NCBI RefSeq assembly: GCF_001465345.1
Contig: NZ_CP013655.1
Location: 2,032,102 to 2,096,101, forward strand
From: Enterococcus rotai
Lineage (GTDB): Bacteria; Bacillota; Bacilli; Lactobacillales; Enterococcaceae
Length of the DNA: 64,000 nucleotides
Direction: 5' to 3'
Shown: positions 1-9,127 of the stretch, one piece after another
Layout of the letters: the number at the start of each line of letters is the position of its first letter
Position numbering within the stretch: the stretch's first letter is position 1
Translations under genes and position numbers: made by a program
The notes under the pieces: model-generated
The model's database searches: none
Told to the model about the DNA's origin: nothing
Seen by the model: the letters and a program-made list of their open reading frames with translations, nothing else

Positions 1-2
1 AT

Positions 3-914
3 ATTCCAGGTATGATGTATCATTGGCGCGCGATTGAATCTTCAACAGCTTTGAATCCTGAAAGTAAAGGATATGCTTATGTTGCTGGACAACGTGCAGT
101 ACAAGCAGCAATGGATCGTCGTAATATTAAAGCAACGGTTGAAATAGCGGAGTTTTATGGTTCATATAAAATCAATTATATCTATGAAACAACACCTAAA
201 GTATCTATCGTGATTACGAATGACACTGCTGATATCAATGATTATTTGAAAAAATTGTTAGAAAAAACCATTTATGAACATTACGATATTGTGTTACCGA
301 AGCAAATGAAAGAAAAAGTTCATTCAACTAGTAATAAACTTGTTTATAGTGATGGACAAAGAAGAGATGAATTAGTTCAAGCAAGTACAGGTGAATACAC
401 CATTCTTTTAGATGCGGGTCTAGTACCAACGAAAAGCAATTGGCTAGTTGAGATGATGAATATGATTCAACAACCAACAGCAGGAATTGTCACAGGTCGA
501 ATTGTTGACTCTCGTTATCGTATTGAAAATATCGGTATGTCTATCGACACAGAGAAAAAACGATTAGTTTATCCAGAACAAGGTACGCCAGGTAAGAGTT
601 TAGGGTATTATTACCGTATTGCGTTACCAAGAAACGTTCAGGCAGCTTCTGAAAGCTGTATGATCTTCAGAAAAGCTGATTACCTTGCTGTTTCTGGTAT
701 CAATGAAGAGTTAGGACAAGACTTTATGGGGGCGGACTTATCCTTGAAAGTTGGGAAACAACTAGATAAAAAAATTGTTTATTGTTCTTATGCAATCTTT
801 AAAGCAGAAGAAAAAAAACAGACGAATGATAAAAAAGGTAATTTTAAATCATTGACTGATAAATGGTCGGAACAAGATTTAATAGATGTTTATAAAAATC
901 CAAGACATCAATAA
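3..914 (+). CDS. epaN: GT2-family glycosyltransferase, C-terminal part (epaN-like), 5' end outside window
   Basis: The frame is open from the first bases of the window, so this is the C-terminal part of a longer protein. Its first visible residues (IPGMMYHWR, then ESKGYAYVAGQRAVQAAM) match the stretch between the two GT2 domains of the next gene (HIPKVLYHWR, then SSKGYAFEAGLRAVQDAL). The missing part is therefore probably a first GT2 domain. The remaining GT2-like domain (from about residue 65) keeps the fold signature VSIVITND but has no clear DxD, only LLDAGLVP where the neighbour has LNNDTEV. The second domain may therefore be catalytically degenerate. The gene lies 97 bases before the epaO-like gene in the same direction. 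The symbol rests on remembered E. faecalis epa gene order and is tentative. Expected role: building or decorating the rhamnose-rich Epa polymer at the cytoplasmic membrane face. Confidence 0.7.
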   Translation: MPGMMYHWRAIESSTALNPESKGYAYVAGQRAVQAAMDRRNIKATVEIAEFYGSYKINYIYETTPKVSIVITNDTADINDYLKKLLEKTIYEHYDIVLPKQMKEKVHSTSNKLVYSDGQRRDELVQASTGEYTILLDAGLVPTKSNWLVEMMNMIQQPTAGIVTGRIVDSRYRIENIGMSIDTEKKRLVYPEQGTPGKSLGYYYRIALPRNVQAASESCMIFRKADYLAVSGINEELGQDFMGADLSLKVGKQLDKKIVYCSYAIFKAEEKKQTNDKKGNFKSLTDKWSEQDLIDVYKNPRHQ

Positions 915-1011
915 GATCAGATCTTTCATTATAAGGAACACCATTATTCATGTAACTTTAGCTGCATAGAGATAATGGTCATTGGACCTCTAAATATAAG
1001 GAGCGCAAAAC

Positions 1012-3156
1012 ATGAGCGATGAGATAAAAATCATTATTGATAGCATCTATCGGGAGAAACAATCCAATAACTTAACGATAACTGGCTGGGCTTTGAATAC
1101 AAATTCAAAGTCCGCACCAGTTATTTCAATCAACAATCAAGAACAAGTCACATCTTATGATATCAAACGAGTTTTAAGGGAAGATGTTAATCAGATCTAT
1201 GAGGTAGATACTACAGTGTTAGCTGGATTTGAAATAAAGCTAGAAGGAATCCAAAAGAAAACGAAATTGGAAGTGCTTTTTACTTCAGAGTCTGGCCAAT
1301 CAAGTAAATCAGAATGGATCGATTTAGCGAAAAAACATCCTTTGATTCCTGGTACTGAAGATAAGCTAGCAAGATTGATGATTAAAGTACATAAAGGTGT
1401 CAGCTACTTAAAAAGAAATGGGCTCAAAAGCACGATTCAACGTGTAAAAATCGAAAAAATCAGAAATCAGTCTTCTTATCCAAGTTGGTTAGAAAGAACG
1501 GAACACTTTGATTTTGAGCAAATAAAAGCGGAAATCAATGCATTTCAATACCAACCTAAAATTTCGATTGCAATGCCTGTTTATAATGTTGAGGAAAAAT
1601 GGCTACGTCGCTGTATTGATTCTATTTTGATTCAAGATTATCAAAACTGGGAACTATGTATGGCTGATGACGCTTCTACAGATCCTAAGGTAAAAGAACT
1701 TTTGACTGAGTATAGTCAATTGGATGAACGGATCAAGGTTGTTTTTAGACCGTCTAATGGACATATCAGCGAAGCAACAAACTCTGCCTTAGCGTTAGCA
1801 ACAGGAGAATTTGTAGCGTTACTAGATAATGATGATGAGCTGCCAAGAATTGCATTTTACGAAGTGGTCAAGGCTTTGAACGAAAATGCTGAATTGGATT
1901 TGATTTATAGTGATGAAGATAAGATCGATATGGAGGGAAACCGTTCGGATCCTGCCTTTAAGCCAGATTGGTCGCCAGATTTACTATTAGGAACGAACTA
2001 TATTTCTCATCTTGGTGTTTATCGAACAACGATTCTTAATGAAATTGGCGGTTTTAGAAAAGGCTATGAGGGTTCGCAAGATTATGATCTAGTTCTTCGT
2101 TTTACTGAAAAGACAACAAGTGAACGGATCAAACATATTCCGAAAGTTTTATATCACTGGCGTATGTTACCAACATCGACTGCAGTTGATCAATCGTCTA
2201 AAGGGTACGCTTTTGAAGCTGGTTTAAGAGCCGTTCAAGATGCTTTAGTTCGTCGTGGCATCAAAGGTCATGCTACACATGGTCGTGCCAATGGTTTGTA
2301 TGATGTTTATTACGATATTGAATCAGAAGAATTGGTTTCGATTATCATTCCGACTAAAAATGGCTATAAAGATGTTAAACGTTGTGTGACTTCGATCATT
2401 GAAAAAACAACGTATAAGAATTATGAAGTCATTATTGCTGATAATGGCAGTACAGATGAAAAAATGAAAGAACTCTACGAGTCATTTAAACAACAACTTA
2501 ATGAGCGTTTTCAAGTAGTTGTGATCGATATTCCATTTAACTTTTCTAAAATCAATAATATTGCCGCTAAAGAAGCAAATGGAACATATCTGTTGTTCTT
2601 AAATAATGATACTGAAGTAATCAATGGTGATTGGCTAAAATTAATGGTTTCATTTGGTCAGCAAGAACGAATTGGTTGTGTGGGAGCAAAATTATTGTAT
2701 CCAAATAACACGATCCAACATGCAGGCGTGATTTTAGGCTTAGGCGGTATTGCTGGACATGGGCATTATGGTTATCCGCATGGTGACTTAGGTTATTTTG
2801 GTAAATTGGCTTTGAATGTTGATTATCTAGCAGTGACAGCTGCATGCCTATTGATGAAAAAACAAGATTTTGAGGCAGTTTCTGGTTTTGATGAAGATTT
2901 TACCGTGGCCTTTAATGATGTCGATCTTTGTCTAAAAGTCAAAGCGTTAGGACGCGATAACGTCTGGCTTCATGAAGCTGAGCTTTACCATTTTGAATCT
3001 CAAACACGAGGATATGATGATAAAGGCAAAAAGAAAAAACGGTTTGAAAAAGAAAAAGTGATGATGGAAAACAAATGGGCTACTTTAATTGAAGATGATC
3101 CGTTTTACAATCCTAATCTGACGAGAGAAATACCTAATTTTTCATATAGAGACTAG
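1012..3156 (+). CDS. epaO: Two-domain GT2 glycosyltransferase of the Epa locus
   Basis: The 714-residue protein has three parts. Residues 1-105 form a beta-rich N-terminal domain of the kind that precedes Epa-type glycosyltransferases. A first GT2 domain (about 185-420) carries ISIAMPVYN, DDASTD and the metal-binding LLDNDDE. A second GT2 domain (about 440-690) carries SIIIPTKNG, ADNGSTD and LFLNNDTEV. Both domains keep DxD-like motifs, so two different sugar transfers, or alternating additions, are possible. The start follows AAGGAG at a good distance. The upstream gap contains an 8-bp inverted repeat (ACCATTAT/ATAATGGT) of unknown use. It is homologous to the preceding truncated gene, which suggests an old duplication. 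The acceptor and donor sugars cannot be read from the sequence. The epaO name comes from gene order. Confidence 0.8.
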   Translation: MSDEIKIIIDSIYREKQSNNLTITGWALNTNSKSAPVISINNQEQVTSYDIKRVLREDVNQIYEVDTTVLAGFEIKLEGIQKKTKLEVLFTSESGQSSKSEWIDLAKKHPLIPGTEDKLARLMIKVHKGVSYLKRNGLKSTIQRVKIEKIRNQSSYPSWLERTEHFDFEQIKAEINAFQYQPKISIAMPVYNVEEKWLRRCIDSILIQDYQNWELCMADDASTDPKVKELLTEYSQLDERIKVVFRPSNGHISEATNSALALATGEFVALLDNDDELPRIAFYEVVKALNENAELDLIYSDEDKIDMEGNRSDPAFKPDWSPDLLLGTNYISHLGVYRTTILNEIGGFRKGYEGSQDYDLVLRFTEKTTSERIKHIPKVLYHWRMLPTSTAVDQSSKGYAFEAGLRAVQDALVRRGIKGHATHGRANGLYDVYYDIESEELVSIIIPTKNGYKDVKRCVTSIIEKTTYKNYEVIIADNGSTDEKMKELYESFKQQLNERFQVVVIDIPFNFSKINNIAAKEANGTYLLFLNNDTEVINGDWLKLMVSFGQQERIGCVGAKLLYPNNTIQHAGVILGLGGIAGHGHYGYPHGDLGYFGKLALNVDYLAVTAACLLMKKQDFEAVSGFDEDFTVAFNDVDLCLKVKALGRDNVWLHEAELYHFESQTRGYDDKGKKKKRFEKEKVMMENKWATLIEDDPFYNPNLTREIPNFSYRD

Positions 3157-3178
3157 CAAAAAAACTAGCTAGTCTTTT
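3151..3178 (+). terminator. Weak hairpin overlapping the epaO stop codon
   Basis: A perfect 7-bp stem (GACTAGC/GCTAGTC) with a 10-base A-rich loop is followed by only four T. It overlaps the stop codon and lies just before the ribosome binding site of the next gene. It is more likely a processing or attenuating structure than a full terminator, because the downstream genes appear to be co-transcribed. Confidence 0.35.
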
Positions 3179-3202
3179 GTGATGTTTTGAATGGAGTACG
3201 TT

Positions 3203-5155
3203 ATGGAAAGTCGTATACAAAGTCAAGAAAATAGCATGAAAAAAAGAATTTTGAAAAGTCTAGATTGGCTAATTAAGGCACGGTTTATAGTAGCGTTAAT
3301 TATTTTTATATTAATGTTGCTATTTAAAATTCATGGTAGTTCTATTAATTTGTGGGATCAGTATGTTTCAGATTATAAAGAAGGTGCTGATTCTGGTCTG
3401 GTAGTTGGAACGCCAAGACAAATTCGTTCTGATGAGTGGTTAGTTCAAACACCCTATAGCCTATCACAAACACAAACAGGCTTTAAAGCACATAATGAAG
3501 TGATTACACTTAATGGACAAGATATGGTGGTAGGTTACAATTCTCCAGCATTTGCGTTTGCTACAATAGCTAAACCATTTACTTGGGGCTATGTACTATT
3601 AGGAAAAGAGTATGGACTTTCATGGTACTGGGGCATCAAACTAATTGGTCTAATCTTATTCTCTTTTGAAATGGGTCTGATTTTATCTAGAAGAAATAAG
3701 TATATTGCACTGCTAACGAGTTTATGGATACCAATGTCAGCGGCTATACAATGGTGGTTTGTGTCGCCTGTCGGTGATTTGATTTTCTTTATGTTAGGAT
3801 TTTTAATAGCAATTTATAATTATTTTTATTACCATGAAAATAAACCCAAAAGATTAGGTTTATCTTTGTTAGCTGCTATCTGCGCTTCAGGGTTCATTTT
3901 AGTCTTGTATCCTGCATTACAGGTACCTTTTGGTTATTTGATTCTGTTGTTTTTATTAGGTTTCTTTTTAGAATTCAAAGGGAAGCTGAGGTTAGATAAA
4001 TTCGATGGTTTATTTATAGGCTTGGCTATTTTGATTACTGGTATTTTAGTAGGCGGATCAGTTATATTTTCATGGGATTCAATTTATGCTGTTATGCATA
4101 CGATCTACCCAGGAAATAGGATCAGTACTGGAGGATCTTTTGATAAAAAAGATATTTTTCTGTTTTTAACAAACTGGAAAATGAGTTTCACAGACGTTAG
4201 TTACTCTAACAATTCTGAATTAAGTAGTTTTTATCAGTTCTTTTTTGTGATATTACCACTGGCACCTGTTCTTTTCTATAAAAAAATCAAAGCTAATTTT
4301 TACGGATTCTTATTATTTACTTATAGTTGTATTCAATTATTGTGGATTCTTGTTAAGTTTCCGTTGTCAGTTGCTAAAGTAACTCTTTGGTCTTATGTTC
4401 CAGAAGAGCGTGCACTACTTTCATTTAGTTTTACTGCAGTTTTGTTAAGCATCTGGTTTATCGCTTATATTTGGGAACACAAAAGAATGAATAAATTTGC
4501 CATTGCTGGAATAATAGCACTAAATAGCAGTATTTATTTTTATGCTTTATATAGAGGAAATTTACGATTGTATTTGAGTAAAGTGGAAATTGTTGCTATT
4601 TTAGTGATTAGTATACTTGTAATGGCAAGCTTACTTTTCAAGTGGAAAGGTTTATTTTCAATTTTATTTGTAAGTATTATATTGTTTACAGGTTTAACAG
4701 TCAATCCAATTGTTAAAGGTGTTGCACCAATTTATGAGAAAAAAATAGGACAGGCAATTACTGAGATTAATGAACGAAATCCTGATCAATTATGGGTGGG
4801 AGAACGAATGATGTACAGTTACCTACCAATGTTTGGTGTCCATACATTCAATGGAGTATCATTTACTCCAGATCTGACTATGTGGAAAGTGTTAGATCCA
4901 GAAAGAAAACAAGAAAAAATTTATAATAGATATGCACATATCCATGCAGAAATCACAGATGATAAGCCAGAATTAGAATTATTAAATCCAGATGCTTTTG
5001 TTGTTCGATTGGATAGTGAAGATATTAAGAAAATTGGAATCAATTATTTAGTTACTTATAAAGAAATTGATGACTTAAAAACTGATACAGTGAGATTTGA
5101 CAAACTCTATGGGCCGGATAAAGATGGTGCTTATATCTATAAAGCGGTCTATTAG
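3203..5155 (+). CDS. epaP: Polytopic membrane protein of the Epa locus (GT-C-like architecture)
   Basis: The 650-residue protein has one N-terminal helix, an extracellular loop of about 90 residues (containing GTPRQIRSDEW and LVQTPYSLSQT), about ten further hydrophobic segments and a C-terminal soluble tail of about 150 residues. The shape of loop, many helices and soluble tail is that of lipid-linked-sugar GT-C glycosyltransferases, so I infer a role in adding sugars on the outer face using undecaprenyl-phosphate sugars. I recognise no catalytic motif with certainty. An in-frame ATG lies 12 bases upstream, but GGAG sits 6 bases before the ATG chosen here. The tail is polar and probably extracellular. 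Position and size fit epaP of the E. faecalis epa cluster; the name is from synteny. Confidence 0.65.
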   Translation: MESRIQSQENSMKKRILKSLDWLIKARFIVALIIFILMLLFKIHGSSINLWDQYVSDYKEGADSGLVVGTPRQIRSDEWLVQTPYSLSQTQTGFKAHNEVITLNGQDMVVGYNSPAFAFATIAKPFTWGYVLLGKEYGLSWYWGIKLIGLILFSFEMGLILSRRNKYIALLTSLWIPMSAAIQWWFVSPVGDLIFFMLGFLIAIYNYFYYHENKPKRLGLSLLAAICASGFILVLYPALQVPFGYLILLFLLGFFLEFKGKLRLDKFDGLFIGLAILITGILVGGSVIFSWDSIYAVMHTIYPGNRISTGGSFDKKDIFLFLTNWKMSFTDVSYSNNSELSSFYQFFFVILPLAPVLFYKKIKANFYGFLLFTYSCIQLLWILVKFPLSVAKVTLWSYVPEERALLSFSFTAVLLSIWFIAYIWEHKRMNKFAIAGIIALNSSIYFYALYRGNLRLYLSKVEIVAILVISILVMASLLFKWKGLFSILFVSIILFTGLTVNPIVKGVAPIYEKKIGQAITEINERNPDQLWVGERMMYSYLPMFGVHTFNGVSFTPDLTMWKVLDPERKQEKIYNRYAHIHAEITDDKPELELLNPDAFVVRLDSEDIKKIGINYLVTYKEIDDLKTDTVRFDKLYGPDKDGAYIYKAVY

Positions 5156-5185
5156 GCTACGTTAATTCACGAATGGAGGTGTAAG

Positions 5186-6382
5186 ATGGAAAAAGTGCTT
5201 AATAAAGTCAGTAATGTGATACTAATTGCAACAATAGCTAGTTCTTATCTATTATGGACAGTCGGCCTGAATACAGAAACTATGATGAATTTTTATCAAC
5301 ACTATGAATATACGTTGTTTATCGCTTTGATTCTGATTCTCTTATTACATTTAAAAAAGCTAGATAAAGTCGATTTCGCATTAGGAGGTCTTGGTGCTGC
5401 ATTGTTTATTTTTTACACTGCGACCTCTTCAATGCGTCATAGTAATCGTTTTATTAATGCCAGTATGTTAGTGATTGTATTGCTAATAATATGCTATAGA
5501 AAAACGACATTTGACAAAAGTGATTTTAGGATTTTAGGCGTTACAATCAGTGCATTTTTTTTCGTAACGTTATACAGAATATTTACAGAACTTCCTAAAA
5601 TTGTTGCACCAAATTCCATTTGGCAGCGTGGCAACGAGTTCGATTCGATTTGGATCAATAGTAACACGATTGGTGCCTCAGTTCTATTCATGGTGATGAT
5701 GCTATCTATTATTTTGAAACAAGCTTCAAACAAGGCAATAAACTGGTTGATCATTCCTGTTTATGTTGCAGGTGTAGCTGCCATTTGGGTCTGTCAAGCA
5801 AAGACAGCCTTTGCGGTGTTGTTACTATTTATCGTGATAGATAATTTGTTTCCAAAACGATTCATTAAAAATAATTGGTTTTGGTTGAGTCTATTTCTGT
5901 TGGTATTAGTCGTGTTTCCTTTTATTTTTTACTACTGTGCTAATGTATCAACAATTAAATTTTTTTCTGGTAGAGAAAACATATGGAAAGAATTTTTTGA
6001 ACTTTGGTTTGTAAATAAGCAGAATGTTTTAATCGGAATGAAACCATATGTATTTCACTGGAAAAACTTAGGCATGCATAATAGCTATTTAAGTATCTTA
6101 AATAATCTAGGGGTATTGGGCTATACGCTATTTTCCTTTTTTATTTTTGGTCAGTTCTATTCTATAAGAAAAAATGGTAACTATTCAAAAACCCAAGTTA
6201 GTCTGGCGATAGCCTTGTTCTGTGTTTTTGTTCTGTCAACAATGGAGGATATTCTAATATCGTACCATTGGATCCCATTAGCTTTTAGTTTTCTAGGGCT
6301 ATTGATTCAAAAAAGTAAGCCACCATTAAAACGCGGACAAGAAATTCAGAACAGAAGTAAGAGAAGCAAGCTTTCGTCATAA
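5186..6382 (+). CDS. epaQ: O-antigen ligase/polymerase-family membrane protein (epaQ-like)
   Basis: The 398-residue protein has about eleven membrane segments. Its main periplasmic-type loop carries the pattern of the WaaL/Wzy O-antigen ligase family: FSGRENIW near residue 262, then MHNSYLSILNNLG near 305, giving the conserved Arg and His of that family. Such proteins join lipid-linked glycans to an acceptor on the outer face of the membrane. In this locus that could be polymerising Epa units or attaching the variable decoration to the rhamnan; the sequence does not decide between these. The start has a clear GGAGGTG. The gene follows epaP by 30 bases and is probably co-transcribed. Gene order suggests epaQ. 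Confidence 0.7.
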   Translation: MEKVLNKVSNVILIATIASSYLLWTVGLNTETMMNFYQHYEYTLFIALILILLLHLKKLDKVDFALGGLGAALFIFYTATSSMRHSNRFINASMLVIVLLIICYRKTTFDKSDFRILGVTISAFFFVTLYRIFTELPKIVAPNSIWQRGNEFDSIWINSNTIGASVLFMVMMLSIILKQASNKAINWLIIPVYVAGVAAIWVCQAKTAFAVLLLFIVIDNLFPKRFIKNNWFWLSLFLLVLVVFPFIFYYCANVSTIKFFSGRENIWKEFFELWFVNKQNVLIGMKPYVFHWKNLGMHNSYLSILNNLGVLGYTLFSFFIFGQFYSIRKNGNYSKTQVSLAIALFCVFVLSTMEDILISYHWIPLAFSFLGLLIQKSKPPLKRGQEIQNRSKRSKLSS

Positions 6383-6496
6383 TAGCTGTACCAGATTATG
6401 GTTAAGGTGTTTTTTTTTAAGAGATATGATATTATTAGGGATGTAACATTTATGAATAGAAATCTCAGTAGTTTTAAATGAGAAAGGAATAACGTA

Positions 6497-7891
6497 ATGG
6501 TAACTAAGAATGAATGGAACAATGCAAAGAGAATAATAATTATTATTTTTGATATTTTAGTATTTCATTTTTCCATTTTTGCAGGATTTTGGATAAAATT
6601 TGGAATTGATATTCCACAATATAATTTCGTATCATATGAACGTTCTGTTGTGTATATCACAATTATTTTTGTGTTTCTAAACTTATTATTAGGAACGTAT
6701 GTGTTTTATAATCGAACGGTGAATGACATTATATTTGTAACAGTGATTGGGCAGGTTCTTACAATCTTATCTATCATGATTGTCGGATTTGTAGGTCGTT
6801 GGTTTACATTTCCACGATCAGTATTGATCTATTCGTTTATAGTTGGAATGATTTTATTAAGTTTATATAGAATGTTTATCTATTATGTCTATTTACGTAT
6901 CAGTGAAGAAAAACGGGTAGTAATTATTGGTACAGCTAAGAGTACAATTTCTGCAACTGCTAATTTTTTAACTCATAAAAATAAAAAGCATAAAGTCGTT
7001 GATGTTATTCAAGCTAATTATTTTGAAAATTTAAAACAAATCTTAGACAAGGTTGATATTGTATATATTGCAAGCCAGATTGATGAAAAAGAGAAGCTGG
7101 ATATCTATGAACTAGTTATTGGGCAGGAAAAGAAACTATTTTTAAACACAAGCTTTGAAAATCTTGTTATGTTAAAGCCCAATATGATGAATTTTGAAGA
7201 TGAAAGTATTATTGAAATTTCTGATTTTAAAATTAAACCAGAGTATGATTTTATAAAACGCCTATTTGATATTGTGGTAGCGTTACTCTTATTAGTAGTA
7301 ACATCACCGATTATTTTAATTACAGCAATTGTTGTAAAATTAACTTCTGCAGGTCCTGTAATTTATAAGCAAACAAGAATTACTTTAGGGCAAAAAGAAT
7401 TTTCTATTTTAAAATTTAGGACCATGTCTGCGACAGCAGAAGCTAAGACAGGTCCAGTTCTATCTTCCAGCAATGATAGCCGGGTTACTACCGTAGGCAA
7501 ATATTTAAGAGCACTCAGAATCGATGAGCTTCCTCAATTATTCAATGTGTTGAAAGGCGACATGTCCATCGTAGGGCCTCGCCCAGAACGCCCCTTTTTT
7601 GTAGATCAGTTTAATATGGAAAATAAACACTATTACTTAAGACATAATGTGCGAGCGGGTATTACTGGCTATGCACAAGTTTATGGGAAATATGCGTCTG
7701 ACTATAATAGTAAGTTGAACTTTGATTTGCTTTATATTAAAAACTATTCGGTGTTATTAGACATGAAGATATTACTACAAACAATTAAGATTCTTTTTGA
7801 TAAGATTTCTTCAAAGGGTGTTGATGAGGAAGAACAAAGAGAAATTGAGAAAAATCTATTTTCTAAAAATGACATAAAGGTTTGGAATTAA
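6497..7891 (+). CDS. epaR: Priming undecaprenyl-phosphate sugar-1-phosphate transferase
   Basis: The 464-residue protein has four or five N-terminal membrane helices, a Rossmann-like middle (around VVIIGTAKSTISATANF), another helix near 255-280 and a C-terminal polyprenyl glycosylphosphotransferase (WbaP/WcaJ/PglC-type) domain. The transferase domain shows QTRITLGQKEFSILKFRTM, RIDELPQLFNVLKGDMSIVG and GPRPERP, all hallmarks of the family. It transfers a sugar-1-phosphate from a UDP-sugar to undecaprenyl phosphate, starting a lipid-linked glycan on the cytoplasmic side. In E. faecalis the corresponding gene is known for phage-resistance mutations. The start follows AAAGGAA. The gene is the last of the conserved epa block, and a promoter and inverted repeat follow. 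Confidence 0.88.
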   Translation: MVTKNEWNNAKRIIIIIFDILVFHFSIFAGFWIKFGIDIPQYNFVSYERSVVYITIIFVFLNLLLGTYVFYNRTVNDIIFVTVIGQVLTILSIMIVGFVGRWFTFPRSVLIYSFIVGMILLSLYRMFIYYVYLRISEEKRVVIIGTAKSTISATANFLTHKNKKHKVVDVIQANYFENLKQILDKVDIVYIASQIDEKEKLDIYELVIGQEKKLFLNTSFENLVMLKPNMMNFEDESIIEISDFKIKPEYDFIKRLFDIVVALLLLVVTSPIILITAIVVKLTSAGPVIYKQTRITLGQKEFSILKFRTMSATAEAKTGPVLSSSNDSRVTTVGKYLRALRIDELPQLFNVLKGDMSIVGPRPERPFFVDQFNMENKHYYLRHNVRAGITGYAQVYGKYASDYNSKLNFDLLYIKNYSVLLDMKILLQTIKILFDKISSKGVDEEEQREIEKNLFSKNDIKVWN

Positions 7892-7892
7892 C

Positions 7893-7921
7893 TTGGGACG
7901 CGGAGCATAATAAATTATAAT
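7893..7921 (+). promoter_or_regulatory. Promoter of the variable decoration cluster
   Basis: TTGGGA at 7893-7898 and TATAAT at 7916-7921 are separated by 17 bases. Transcription would start near 7928, inside the inverted repeat at 7923-7956. This gives the downstream cluster its own promoter, independent of the epa block. Confidence 0.6.
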
Positions 7922-7922
7922 G

Positions 7923-7956
7923 TATGGATAGATTTGTTTTTTTGAATCTATCCATA
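7923..7956 (+). repeat. Perfect 12-bp inverted repeat at the start of the variable cluster
   Basis: The arms TATGGATAGATT (7923-7934) and AATCTATCCATA (7945-7956) are perfect complements around a 10-base T-rich loop. There is no long T run after the stem, so it is not a typical terminator for epaR. Its overlap with the predicted transcription start suggests an operator or a 5' mRNA stem-loop. A weak terminator for epaR remains possible. Confidence 0.6.
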
Positions 7957-7981
7957 TTTCTAAGTTAAGTGGAGGAAAAAA

Positions 7982-9106
7982 ATGAGTATAGTACATAATA
8001 ATTCAGAAAAAAAAAACAAAGTACGAGTTTTGATTTTTGGAATGAGTAACCTCTTGGGTGGCGTTGAAACATATATGTTTAATTATTATAATCACTTAGA
8101 TCTTTCAAAAATACAAGTCGATTTTGTAACAATGTATCCAACAATGTATTTTGAAAAAGAAGTTGAAGCAAAAGGTGCCAAAGTATATCATGTGACGGAA
8201 GTGAAAAAAAATCCGCAAAAATTTATTTCGGAAGTTAAAACTATTTTGTCAGATGAGCAATACGATATCGTTCATGTGAATATGCTTTCAGCGGCTAATA
8301 TATTGCCTGTGACAATCGCAAAAAAAATGGGCGTAAAAAAAATATTTGTTCATTCACATAATGCCAATACACCTAATGGTTTATTGAGAAAAGCAATGCA
8401 TCAATGGAATAAAAGAAAAATAGTAAGATTAGCAACTGACTATTTAGCATGTTCAAAAAAAGCCGGTACATGGCTATTTGGAGAAGAATTGGCAGATCAA
8501 ATAATAATTATTCCCAATGGAGTGGAGATCGAACAATACAAGTTTGATGCTCAGATTCGAACTGAGGTTAGAAAAGAATTGGGACTTGCTGAAGATCAAT
8601 TAGTGATTGGTCATGTAGGTGCTTTTAGGGAACAAAAAAATCATGATTTTCTCATTGATATTTTTGCTACACTCCATAAAAAAAATCCAGATGCTGTGCT
8701 AGTCTTAGTTGGTCAAGGGGAACTTCAAGCAAAAATTCAAAGCAAAGTGACTCAGCTACATTTAGAAAATAATATCAAATTTTTGGGTGTCAGACAAGAC
8801 TCTAATCGGATTTACCAAGCAATGGATATTTTTGTCTTACCTTCACTATTCGAAGGACTTCCTGTCGTTGGCGTTGAAGCACAAGCAGCAGGGTTACCAC
8901 TTATCATATCTGACCAGGTAACAAGAGAGTTGGCAATAACAGAGAATTGCCAGTTTCTGCCAATCGATGACCCCGAAAAATGGGCGGAGGCTATCTTAGC
9001 AACTAAAATTGCTAATCGAGATATATCTGAAGATTTTTCAAAAAATGGCTACGATATTAATATAGCAAGCAAGAGTTTAAATAATTTATATTGCATAACA
9101 AAATAA
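7982..9106 (+). CDS. GT4-family glycosyltransferase
   Basis: The 374-residue protein has a GT-B fold. The N-terminal half opens with the glycine-rich GMSNLLGGVETYMFNYYNHL of capsule and exopolysaccharide GT4 enzymes. The C-terminal half has IGHVGAFREQKNH near residue 200 and the donor-binding stretch LPSLFEGLPVVGVEAQAAG near 290, which holds the E-x7-E motif. The last 20 residues are degenerate compared with typical members. Role: transfer of a sugar from an NDP-sugar to a lipid-linked intermediate in the cytoplasm; the sugar is unknown. The start has GTGGAGG at good distance. It is the first gene after the cluster promoter and is followed by a GT2 gene after 21 bases. Confidence 0.85.
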   Translation: MSIVHNNSEKKNKVRVLIFGMSNLLGGVETYMFNYYNHLDLSKIQVDFVTMYPTMYFEKEVEAKGAKVYHVTEVKKNPQKFISEVKTILSDEQYDIVHVNMLSAANILPVTIAKKMGVKKIFVHSHNANTPNGLLRKAMHQWNKRKIVRLATDYLACSKKAGTWLFGEELADQIIIIPNGVEIEQYKFDAQIRTEVRKELGLAEDQLVIGHVGAFREQKNHDFLIDIFATLHKKNPDAVLVLVGQGELQAKIQSKVTQLHLENNIKFLGVRQDSNRIYQAMDIFVLPSLFEGLPVVGVEAQAAGLPLIISDQVTRELAITENCQFLPIDDPEKWAEAILATKIANRDISEDFSKNGYDINIASKSLNNLYCITK

Positions 9107-9127
9107 TGAACGTGGTGAGATGATAAC

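Noticed and set aside
918-1011. Inverted repeat ACCATTAT/ATAATGGT between the first two glycosyltransferase genes as a terminator
   Set aside because: The loop is long and there is no T tract; the genes appear to be co-transcribed.
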